64,000 bases of DNA from Desmodus rotundus. Lineage: Eukaryota; Chordata; Mammalia; Chiroptera; Phyllostomidae. Position 1 is the stretch's first letter. Each line of letters begins with the position of its first letter. Where the stretch lies: assembly GCF_022682495.2 (NCBI RefSeq), contig NC_071388.1:83639073-83703072 (forward strand). The letters run 5' to 3'. Under the pieces are notes generated by a model. The model saw only the letters and a program-made list of their open reading frames with translations. It made no database searches and was not told the DNA's origin. Made by a program: the position numbers and the translations under genes. This document shows positions 46,038 through 55,700 of this stretch, piece by piece.

Positions 46038-47044
46038 ATGGGGAAACAAAGAACCCCCAAAAGAAAGAAGAGAAGGAATCTCCAGAAAACAGGTGATATT
46101 GAGGAAAGTAATATGTCAGACATAGAGTTCAAAGTAATGATTATAAGAATGCTCAAGGAACTTGGTTTGAACTACAAGGAACTTAGTGTGACCAATATCA
46201 GCATGAGAAATGGCATAGAAACCATGACTGAGAACCAAATGGAAATGAAGAATGCAATATATGAAATGAAGAACACACTAGAAGAATTTAAAAGGAGGCT
46301 AGCTGAAGGAGGATCAAATCAGTGAGCTGGAAGACAAGGTAGAAAAAAACCCAGTCACAGCAACAAAATGAAAAATGTCACAAAAAGAAAAAGGATAGTT
46401 TAAGGTAACATAAAATGTAACAATATTCACATCATAGGGATACCAGAAGGAGAAGACAAGAACCAAGGGATAGAAAACCTGTTTGAAAAAATAATGACAG
46501 AAAACATCCCTAACTTGGGTAGGGAAACAGTCATGCAAGTCTAGGTTGAACAGAATGCCCCGACACAGATGAACCCAAGGTGGCCCACTGCAACACATAT
46601 TACAATCAAAATAGCAAAATTATAAGACAAAGAAAGAATCTTAAATGTAGCAAGAGAGAAATAGCTAGTAACATACAAGGGTGCTCTGATGAGGCTATTT
46701 CGCTGATTTCTATAACTGATTTCTGAGGCTATTAACTGGTTTCTCAACTAAAATACTGCAAGCCAGAAGGGATTGGAAAAATATTCCAAGTAATGAAAAG
46801 CAAGGACCTACAACTAAGACTACTCTATCCAGCAAGGCTGTCATTTAAAATGGAAAGTGAAATAAAGAGATTCTCAGACAAAAGAAGGCTAAAAGAATAC
46901 ACTTCCACCAAACCAGCCCTGCAAGAGATGCTAAGGGACTGTTTTGAGAAGAAAGAGAGGGAGAGAGAGAGAGAAAGAGAGAGAGAAGGAGAGAGACAAC
47001 CAGATACAAAGGAAAAAATGGAATTAATAAGTACCTATCAATAA
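46038..47044 (+). pseudogene. L1 ORF1 remnant (ORF1p)
   Basis: ORF1p is the RNA-binding chaperone that coats L1 RNA. The first frame, 46038-46325, is 95 residues: a basic N-terminus (MGKQRTPKRKKRR), then a coiled coil with heptads (IIRMLKELGLNYKEL ... IYEMKNTLEEFKRRL). It breaks at 46325. Further pieces appear in other frames, and the C-terminal part at 46793 reads LRLLYPARLSFKMESEIKRF followed by TKPALQEMLRDC, matching the conserved ORF1p C-terminal domain. A (GA)n tract at 46959-46997 then encodes an expanded Glu/Arg repeat. Stops and frameshifts prevent full-length protein. Intact mammalian ORF1p is usually about 300-380 residues. Confidence 0.8.
46959..46997. repeat. (GA)n tract at the end of L1 ORF1
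   Basis: Alternating GAGA/GAAA units. It adds an alternating Glu-Arg run to the tail of the ORF1 remnant. Confidence 0.8.
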
Positions 47045-48423
47045 CAACCTTAAATGTAAATGGATTAAATGTTGTCTACAACTGAGAAACCTCAGAACAA
47101 ATGACAAACACATGAAAAAAAAGTTGTGATAGCAATACTTATATCAGACAAAATAGATTTCAAAACAAGAAACAAAGAAGTTCACTACATAATACTTGAG
47201 GAATTAGCCCAACAAGATGATATAACCCTTGTAAACATATATGCACCCAATATATGTTCACCTAAATATATAAAAATAATATTGGGGGGCTTTAAGAAAG
47301 AGATAGGTAGCAATATAGTCTTTGTAGGAGATTTTAGCATACCACTGTCAACAATGGATACATCTTCCAAACAAAAAAATCAACAAAAATATTGCAGAAT
47401 TGAATAACACTCTAGATCAATGGATTTAATTGATATTTACAGAGCATTTCACCACAAAGAAGCAAAATACACATACTTCTCAAACACACATGGATCATAC
47501 TCAGATAATCCACATGGTAGGATAAAAATAAACTTTAACAAATTCAATAAAATTCAAGTCATATCAAGTACCTTCTGGAATCACAATGGCTTGAAACTGG
47601 AAACCAACATCAAGAAAGCACATAAAAACATTCAAATACATGGTGCAAAATAACATGCTATTACATCATGAATGTGTTAACAATGAGATCAAGAAATAAA
47701 ATAAAAAGTTTATGGAAATAAATGAAATGAACACACAGAGATACTAAATACCTCTTAAAATACTAGCAAACAGGAATCAACATTACATTAAAAAAAGCAT
47801 ACACCAATGATCAAGTGGAATTTATCCCAGGGGTGCAAGGATGGTACAGTATTTACAAATCAATAAATATGATACATAAACAAAATGAGACAAAATCACA
47901 TGATCATATCAATAGATACAGGAAAAGCTTTTGATAAAATCCAGCACCAATTTATGATAAAAAACACTCAGCAAAGTAGGAATAGAGGGAGCATACCTCA
48001 CCACAATATGGCCATATTCAAGAAACTTACAGTCAACATCATACTCAATGGGCAAAAACTAAAAGTGATTCCCTTAAGATCACGAACAAGACAAGTGTAT
48101 TGAATTTCACCGTTCTCATTCAACATAGTACTGGAGGTATTAGCCACTGTGATCAGGTAAGAAGAAATAAAAGGCATCCAGACTGGGGAGGAAGTAAAAC
48201 TGTCATGATGTGCAGACAATATGACAGTGTATATAGAAAACCCTATAGACTCCTCCAAAAACTATGCTGCCTAATAAGTGAATTTGGCAAAGTAGGACAC
48301 AGAATCAACACTCAGAAATTGATGACATTTTTGTACACCAGAAATGAACTATCAGAAAGAGAAACTAAGAAAAAATCCCATTTACAATAGCAGCAAAAAA
48401 TAATAATAACAATAATAATGTAC
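47033..48423 (+). pseudogene. L1 ORF2 remnant, endonuclease and part of reverse transcriptase
   Basis: ORF2p nicks target DNA and reverse transcribes L1 RNA. The endonuclease start is visible (TTLNVNGLN, near 47036). The 47126-47407 frame has TLVNIYAPN and IVFVGDFSIPLSTMD (family NIYAPN and VGDFN), and 47420-47653 has MDLIDIYRAFHHKEAKYTY and NHNGLKLE, with an H where the family has DHNG. Near 47.75 kb the sequence jumps to the reverse transcriptase (VEFIPGVQGW), so roughly 1 kb of the middle is missing. RT motif A survives (ISIDTGKAFDKIQ). Motif C reads CADN (48209-48220) instead of FADD, with a TGA just before it (48206-48208). An LTR interrupts the frame at 48424. Confidence 0.85.
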
Positions 48424-49254
48424 TGTTGGGAATTGTCCTACCTGGTTTCAGAAGCTGTAACCCCCCCATGGCTAAGGTTGAGTGAGAGATCTTGGGACCA
48501 TAAGCCACTAAGGAGACAAAGCTTATCTCCCTGGCAGGGGCGCCACCTCTGCCCACTTTACTTTACCCTGCTTGGCCCTGGACCTGACCAGTTAGCCAAT
48601 TATAGGTAAGATTCTTCAAGGGAGAGACAACCTAAGACAAGCACAGTCATGATGGGGGCCCTCAGGGAAGGACTTGGCAGGCTATAGAAAAAGGGGGTGA
48701 TGGACCCTCACGCCTTGGCTTTGACATAGCCTGAGTCCTCATTCTGTCTGCAAGAAATCTCTTAATCTCTTGGCTTCCTTACTTCCCCTGCCTGACTTAA
48801 GCTTGAAACAATGCCAGAGGGCAGTGCAGCCCTGTGCTGGAACCAGTGGTTCCCTGGGGTGATCAGGCCTAAGAAAGAATACATAAAATCCTGTGAAATC
48901 TGCTTTGCTAAGAATGTCCTCAGTTTTCTGATAAGGGTCCAGCATGAAATGAGTTTGTTTCCCAAAGTTTTATAGCCCTTTGGCTAACTGACCCTGACTC
49001 AGAATAAGTCCTTGTAGTTATTTGTATGTTATCTATTGTTTGATCCTTACTTCCTGACAATGATTGATGAGCTTTATGTATATACACTGTATTCCTGTGC
49101 AAATTTAACACAATAAAAGCCCACTGAGAAAAAAGGCTTCTGGCCTTTCTTCTTTGAGAGATCGGCCACCTTTCCTCCCCAAGCACATCGTGTCTTGGTA
49201 GACTTATTTTCATCCATGGTGAATGGGGGGCTCTGTGGGCAAAGTTCCCCCACA
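48424..49254 (+). repeat. Solo LTR inserted in L1 ORF2
   Basis: 831 bp beginning TGTTGGGAATTG and ending AGTTCCCCCACA, so TG...CA ends with short imperfect inverted termini. The flanks are atgtac (48418-48423) and atgtgc (49255-49260), a 6-bp duplication with one mismatch. The L1 ORF2 sequence resumes directly after it. It contains an AATAAA at 49112-49117, followed by gcttctggcctttcttc. The 6-bp duplication is common for class II (betaretrovirus-like) ERVs, but the class is not established. No internal viral sequence is present, consistent with LTR-LTR recombination. The minus-strand open frames of 68-143 residues overlapping this LTR are incidental. Confidence 0.75.
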
Positions 49255-49260
49255 ATGTGC

Positions 49261-50967
49261 CTATAAATACAGTTAACCAAAGAGGTAAAATACTCAGAAA
49301 ACTGAAATACTGAAGAAAGAAATTGAGGAACATACAAATAAGTGGAAGCATATATCCTGTTCATGGATTAGAAGACTTAACATCATTGAAATATCTATAT
49401 TATCCAAAGCAATCTATATATCCAATGCAATTCCTATTACAATACTAATGGCATATTTCACTGATCCAGAAAAATTATTTCACAAATTTATATGGAACCA
49501 AAAAAGAGCCTGAATAGCCTCAGCAATTTTGGGAAAGAAGCATAAAGTTGGAGAGATCACAATAGTTTATATGATACTATACTACAGGGCCACTGTAATC
49601 AAAACAGCCTGGTACTGGCATAAGAATAGACACATAGATCAATGGAACAGAACAGAGTCCAGGAATAACTTCATGCCTCTATGGTCAATTAATATTTGAC
49701 AAAAAAGGGCACAAGCATACAATGGAGTAAAAATAACCTCTTCAGTAATGTTGTTGGGAGAACTAGACTGGTATATGAAAAATAAATAAATAAACAAATA
49801 AAACTAGACCACTCGCTTACAACATACACCAGAATACACTTAAAGTGGATAAAAACTCTTATAATTGTTTTATGTAAGTTACAATTCCATAAAATTATTC
49901 CTAGAAAAAAAAAACATAGGCAGTAGAATTCCAGATACCCTAGATAGCAATATTTTTATACATATATGTCCTAGGGCAGGGGAAATGAAGGAAAAAAAAA
50001 CAAGTGGGACTACATCAATTTAAAAACCTTATACATAGCTAAAGAAACCATCAACAGCTCTGGCTGGTGTAGCTCTGGACTGAGCATGGGCATGTGAACC
50101 AAAGGGGTGCTGGTTCAATTCCTAATCAGGGCACATGCCTGGGTTCCAGGCCAGGTCCCCAGTTGGGGGTGCCCAAGAGGCAACCACACATTAATGTTTC
50201 TCTCCCTCTCTTTCTCCTTCCATTTCTCTCTTTCTCAAAATAAAAACATAAAGTCTTAAAAATAGAGAAACCATCATCAAAATGAAAAGAGAAGTGACTG
50301 TATGGGAGAACACATTTACTAATGATATATCGGACAAGGGTTTAAACTCCAAGATATATAAAGAACTCATACAATTCAACACCAGGAAGACAAACAATCC
50401 AATTAAAAAAATGGGTAAAGGACCTGAATAGACCCTTTCCCAAGGAGAATGTACAGATGGCTCACCAACATATGAAAAACTGCCCAACATCATTAGCCAT
50501 CAGAGATGCAAATTGAATCCACAATGAGATATCACCTCACTCCTGTCAGAATGGCTACCATTAATAAATCAACAAACAATGCATACTGGTGAGTGTGCGT
50601 AGAAAAGGGAATACTAGTACACAGTTGTTGGGAATGCAGACTGGCTCAGCCACTGTCGAAAACAGTATGGAATTTCCTCAAAAAATTAAAAATTGAACTG
50701 CCTTTTCACCTAGCAATACCACTGCTGGGAATATACCCTAAGAATCATGAAACACCAATTCAAAAGAATTTATGCACCCCTATGTTCAGTGCATCACTAT
50801 ATACAATAGCCAAGTGTTGGAAACAGCCTAAGTGCCCATCAGTAGTTGAGCAGACTAAAAAACCGTGGTTCATCTACACAATGGCATACTATGCACCTGA
50901 AAAAAAGGAAGGAGTTCCTACCTTTTGCGACAGCATGGTTGGAAATGGAGACTATTATGCTAAGTGA
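49261..50967 (+). pseudogene. L1 ORF2 remnant, C-terminal part
   Basis: The sequence resumes L1 after the LTR: ggaagcatatatcctgttcat, caaagcaatctatatatcca, aaacagcctggtactggc, gatcaatggaacagaacag. The C-terminal domain is best seen in 50593-50967, which includes [20 protein letters not shown] and PKCPSVVEQTKKPWFIYTMA. The conserved DNA-binding-like ends of ORF2p are thus recognisable but spread over several frames with stops. A Ves (50057-50265) interrupts it. Confidence 0.85.
50057..50265 (+). mobile_element. Ves-type SINE, copy 6, inserted in L1
   Basis: Head ctctggctggtgtagctctg, B-box-like ggttcaattcct, gggcacatgcctgggttcc, a CT-rich block and an A-rich tail. Flanked by agaaaccatcaaca (50043-50056) and agaaaccatcatca (50266-50279), one mismatch. 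L1 sequence is continuous across it. Confidence 0.9.
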
Positions 50968-51291
50968 GATAATCCAGTCAGTGAAAGACAAATACCATAT
51001 GATCTCAGTTTTAAGAGGAATCTAATGAACAAAATAAACCAATGAACAAAACAGAACCAGAGACATGGAAACAGGAAACAAGACTGGCAGCTGCCAGATG
51101 AAATGGCATTGAGGGTGGGGAATGATGGAAAGAAGAGAAGGGACTAGTCAAAGAACACGTATGAATGACTCATAGACATGAACAACAGTATGGGGATGAA
51201 CAGTGGAAGCAGGGGTTGAGCTGGACAGAGGAGGGCAAAGTGGGAAAACTGGGACAACTGTAATAGAATAAGGAAGAATAACACAAATAAT
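50968..51291 (+). mobile_element. L1 3'UTR and tail
   Basis: After the ORF2 end come gaggaatctaatgaacaaa, ggaaacaagactggcagctgc, a G-rich block (gaacagtggaagcaggggtt), aactgtaatagaataaggaa and an A-rich tail. The tail is not a pure poly(A), a sign of age. Confidence 0.8.
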
Positions 51292-51306
51292 AAAGAAGTT
51301 GAATCT

Positions 51307-51860
51307 AACCCTTTTGGATAACTTTGAGGACCTCAAGACTTCAGTGGAGGACATCATTGAAGATGTGGTAGAGATAGGCTGAAGATGTGGCTGAATTATT
51401 GCAATCTCATCATAAAACTTTAATAGATGAGGAGTTGCTTCTGACAGATGAGCAACAAAAGTGGTTTCTTGAGACAGAATTTACTCTTGGTGAAGAGGCT
51501 GTAAAGATTGTTAATATGACCAAAAAAGGATTTAGAATATATTACACAAACTTAGTGGATAAATCAGCCATAGGTTTGAGATGATTGACTCCAATTTTGA
51601 AAAATATTCTAATGTGGACAAAATGCTATAAAACAGCATCACATGCTACAGAGAAATTCTTAGGAAATTAAAGGAAGAATCAATCAATGAGGCAAACTTT
51701 ATTGTTGTCTTATTTTCAGTAATTGCCATATCCACCCCACCCTTGAACAGTCACCTGCTTGATTACTGAGTACTCATTAACGTCGAGGCAAAACCCTCCA
51801 CCTGCAAAAAGTTTATAACTTGCTGAAGATTCAGATGATGGATAGGATTTTTAATCAATA
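51307..51860 (+). pseudogene. Tigger1 transposase, C-terminal part, inactivated
   Basis: The best frame, 51387-51584, reads AELLQSHHKTLIDEELLLTD, then EQQKWFLETEFTLGEEAVKI, matching the Tigger1 C-terminal region after the catalytic core. It stops at 51582 (TGA), where homologous sequence continues in disturbed frames (catcacatgctacagagaaat; ggcaaactttattgttgtct). It belongs with the segment at 42007-43187. Confidence 0.85.
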
Positions 51861-52052
51861 AAGTATTTTTAATTAAGGTATGTACAGTGTTTTAAAAGAC
51901 AATACATTATTGTGCACTCAATAGAATACAGTGTAATCATAACTTTTATATACACTGAAGCCAAACAATCATGACTCACTTTATTGGTGTATTCACTTTA
52001 GTGCAGTCGTCTGGAAGTGAACCCACAGCATCTCATCTGTAAGGTATGCCTG
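51307..52052 (+). mobile_element. Tigger1 DNA transposon, right part
   Basis: Resumes the transposase exactly after the L1 target copy and ends in the terminal inverted repeat aaggtatgcctg (52041-52052), the reverse complement of the left caggcat... end, followed by TA (52053-52054). The sequence between the transposase end and the terminus (aagtatttttaattaagg, gtacagtgttttaaaag) is Tigger1 3' non-coding sequence. Confidence 0.9.
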
Positions 52053-52054
52053 TA

Positions 52055-52960
52055 TGGCAGTACGATATAAAATAAGAGCCATTTTTTGTCATATTCTGCA
52101 CCTTACTAATTTCACATTCCTTTCAGTCTCCATAAAATTAACTTCTTTATGCTGCAGCACAATAAAAAATGACACTAAATTATGACTGTTCAGATTAGAA
52201 AAGCAGGAAATAGAGTTAAGATTTCTGAATCACAGTGACTTTCTCAGTGGGCATACTGACATATGAGAAAAATGTACAAAGATCATAGGACAGAAACATA
52301 AGTATGATAAAAATGAGGTTTAAGATATCTAGAAATAAAGAATAAAATCTCTTTAAATGAATGATTCAAAATGTAATACATAAACACTAAATTTTCTCAT
52401 TTTCTTATATAAAATGTTATATATTTAAAGTTTTAATGCACAGTTATTCCCTCCCTTATATTCTAGTCCTTATTTTGGGGGCCATAAATTACATAATACT
52501 TTTCAAATAACATTCTATCATCCTTTTCCAGATATCTTGTTCTTTTCTCTTATTTCATGATTATACATCTTTTTAACTTCAGTCATTTTCTAACCTTGCT
52601 TTGGTATTGCTTCTGGCTAAAATTAGCTAAGCCTTGTTTTTCCTCAGAGTAGACAAATTAAGTCTGGTGTATAAGGTTCACCAATATCACTGAGCATGAG
52701 CAACAACTTCTTTTAGGGCAAATGGCAGACATTATTCAAGTTGCATTTATCAAATAACATAACTTAAGGTAAATTATTTATTGGTTTTAGCACAACTTTA
52801 AATTCTGGAATTATAATTTTTTCCTTATTTGTTTTATAATTATTAATGTCCAAAGCATAGAACAGTGGTATCTAAGAAAAAACTAGTGTGATAAATAGTT
52901 TTTAAAAGTTTGCTCCTGAAGTACCTCTAGCCACATTTCCAATTTGTCAGGGATTGGGGG
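52055..52960. other. Unassigned AT-rich DNA
   Basis: No gene or repeat family recognised between Tigger1 and a short L1 end. Confidence 0.35.
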
Positions 52961-53075
52961 ACATTTTTTAACATTTATTTTTACTGTATTTTTCCATTAC
53001 CACTTAGTCCCTTACAGCCCCTGCTCCTGCTGCAATCACTGCACTGCTGTCCACGTCCACGAATCCTTTTTTAAC
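52961..53075 (-). mobile_element. Short L1 3' end, antisense
   Basis: T-rich start (acattttttaacatttattt), then ttttccattaccacttagtc, a C-rich block (cagcccctgctcctgctgc) and ctgtccacgtccacg. Same layout as 16452-16705 but shorter. Confidence 0.45.
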
Positions 53076-53640
53076 AGCGACGTTTAGCAGGGAATCCCAG
53101 GAACGTCCGGGCGAGCCAGAATATGGGTGGTCACACTACTTTTTGTTTGTTTGGTGTGTGTGTGTGGCTTGTGTTTACATGTTTAGTATGGGAGGATGGC
53201 TGGAATAATTTGAGTGGGTTTTGGAGAAATGCAGCTTGAAGTGGCACACACACACAAAATAAATTTCTTAAAAGTAAAAAAATATTTGACACAAAGTTAG
53301 CTTTAAAACCCATGCAAACCTGTGTTCTATATACAGGTATCATTTTAATATAGAACCATGTTTTGGGGGGAGGTTAGGTATAAAAATTCCCTCTTTCCCT
53401 GTCTACACTTACAAATAAAAGTGGTGTTTCACATTTATCATGTGGCTTTGAATACTGTCTTTGCACACTGCCCCATACCTTTGCACATTTAAGGAATTAC
53501 CATTATATTTCTCCACCCTAATACAATAGAAACTTCTGAAGTGTCTGTATATATGTACATATATAACATAATATGTATTAGTTTGTTTCCTATAACATAT
53601 AATAAAAATGCACAAAATATACTTGTACCACTCACAGAAT
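53076..53640. other. Unassigned DNA with GT-rich patch
   Basis: A short (GT)n at 53154-53165 lies in a region with no other recognised feature. Confidence 0.3.
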
Positions 53641-55050
53641 TACATTAATTGTGCCACTGTCACCCTGACCAAGAGGTACTTCCTGTCACCAGTAATTACC
53701 TCATAAACCTACTTCATGCCTCCCATAAACATTATCCCCATTCCTCCAAAATAAACCACTATTGTGATTTTAATGATAATTAATTGTGAATTTTATTCTT
53801 TTGTAGCTGAAATGTACATTCCTATATTTTCATTTTACCTCTCTTTTGAATCATAATAAATGTTATCAAATATTATGCATCTTTTGTATATCTGGCATCT
53901 TTTCCTCAGTTTTATATTTGTGATAACTGGCATGATGCTATGTGTATTTGTTCACTCATTAATGCACAGAATTCCATTATACAACAAAATGTACGTAGTC
54001 ATCACAATGATAATGAACATTTGGATTGCTTTTAGTTTGCAGCTCACAGGAAGAAAATTCTGCAATGAAAATTCTTATACATGTCTCTTGCTGTCCAAGT
54101 GTATATTATTTCTGTTCTGCTATACCGAGTAACAAAGTTACTAGATTATAGGTATAAATAATCTTCACATTTACTAGATAACATCAAAGTGTTTCCAATG
54201 TGGTTCTAAAAATGTACACTCCTACAGCAGTGTGTGAAGTTCAACATCATTTTACACTGAGTCCCACGTTGGGTGCTGTCAGTCTGTCAGCTTTCTTAAC
54301 ACTGGCCACTGGAGAGTGTCCGGTAACGTTTTGTTGGAATTTTCACTTTCATTTTCCTAATTAGTTATTGTGTTGAGTATATTTTCGTATTTCCATTTGG
54401 AAGTTTTCATTTTTTCTCATTTTTCCCTGTGTGTGTGTATGAAGTACCTGTTCAAGCTTCATGCACATTTCTTTATTAAGCTGTCTATATATTATTTTCT
54501 TATAAATTGTAGTTCTTTATGTATTTTATATCAATCTTGTGTTAGTTTTACATGTTCCAAATATCGCCTCCCACACTGCAGAATATTACAAAAAGAAGTT
54601 TGAATAGAGTTAACTTTGCCAATAGCTTCCTTTATTGTTAGATTTTGTGACCAGCTGAGGAACTACTACCTCACCCTGAAGACATGAACAAGTGCTTTGG
54701 TACTACCTTATTGAAGTTATTTAAACCTTTGATCTTCCTGACTTTTGCATGAGATGATATAGAAGTTACATTTAATTTTACAAAACATGAACTTTATATT
54801 TTTTTATAAATCATTTGTTAAAAAAATCACGCTTTCCCCTTTTTATCATATATTAAGTGTCTGAATATTTACAGCTTTGCCTATGACATCAGCCTTGTGC
54901 TGGGCTCCTCTATTAGTCTAGTCTGGAACCACTGTCACACGGCCTATATTATTGTAGCTTTAAAACAAGTCTTGAAATCAGTGGAGCAAGTTTTTCTTCC
55001 TGCTTGTTTTTCTTTAAGAATGGCTTCCTTATTTCTGGAATTTGGGTATG
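53641..55050 (-). mobile_element. Old L1M fragment A, antisense, 3' end into ORF2
   Basis: From left to right the reverse complement of an L1M 3'UTR, then ORF2 C-terminus: tctggcatcttttcctcag, agaattccattatacaac, catttggattgcttttagttt, attcttatacatgtctct, gtacactcctacagcagtgtg, gaagtacctgttcaagctt, then taaaacaagtcttgaaatcag. The frames here are antisense reads of L1. Confidence 0.65.
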
Positions 55051-55700
55051 AATTTTAGCATTAGCTTGCACAGTTCTGCAGCCATGTACACAAACACACA
55101 GGCATGTTCCCACCAACAAAGCAATTAGGATTGCTTTGAAACTATAGATCAAGTTAGGAATAATCGAATTCTTTGTAGAACTGACTATTCAACTCTACAA
55201 ATATGGTGTGTCTCTCCACAGTGTTATAACAACAATAAAATAAATAATTTTTCTATATAAATATCTTGAATATCTTTGGCTAGGGTAACATTTGGTGTGT
55301 CATATTTTATGATCTTCGGTGCCATGTTTACATTTTATTTTCTGTTTGCTGCTGCTCATAGAATACATATGTACATATTTATATTATATTTTTTGCATAT
55401 TGACAGTATCCATAAGCCTTGTAAAACTGTTATTAGTTCTTGTAATTTATTCATATATTCCTTTGTATTTTTTATACACATAGAAATATGAGTATAGAAA
55501 AGTAGATTGAAGGTAGATTATGGATTCAAATGAATAGAAAATCATATTGTCTAAATATTCACAGAATTTTTACTTTTATAATACTTATCAATTTAATTTC
55601 CTAGATACCCTGATATGTAATTACTGATATCTTTGGTTTTAAATCTTTCATTTTATAATTCCCCTTCAATCTGTCTTACTTCTTATGTATTTCTTTTTCT
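55051..55700. other. Unassigned, possibly degraded L1
   Basis: Between two L1M fragments. No specific block recognised. Confidence 0.3.

Larger units (their letters stand above)
43203..51291 (+). mobile_element. Nearly full-length L1 inserted in the Tigger1 transposase, defective
   Basis: The insertion lies between perfect 15-bp target-site copies aaagaagttgaatct (43188-43202 and 51292-51306). The left junction, gtttaaaaga, fits the L1 endonuclease preference TT/AAAA. The 5' end begins gggggtctgagatggctgc, like full-length L1 starts, with a gagatggc close to a YY1 core. It contains a 5'UTR of about 2.8 kb, ORF1 and ORF2 remnants and a 3'UTR ending aataacacaaataataaag. A solo LTR (48424-49254) and a Ves (50057-50265) interrupt it. 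ORF2 lacks a central portion near 47.75 kb. Confidence 0.9.

Noticed and set aside
48920..49364. 143-residue minus-strand open frame
   Set aside because: It lies across the solo LTR and L1 flank. It has no known domain and its boundary crosses two elements.
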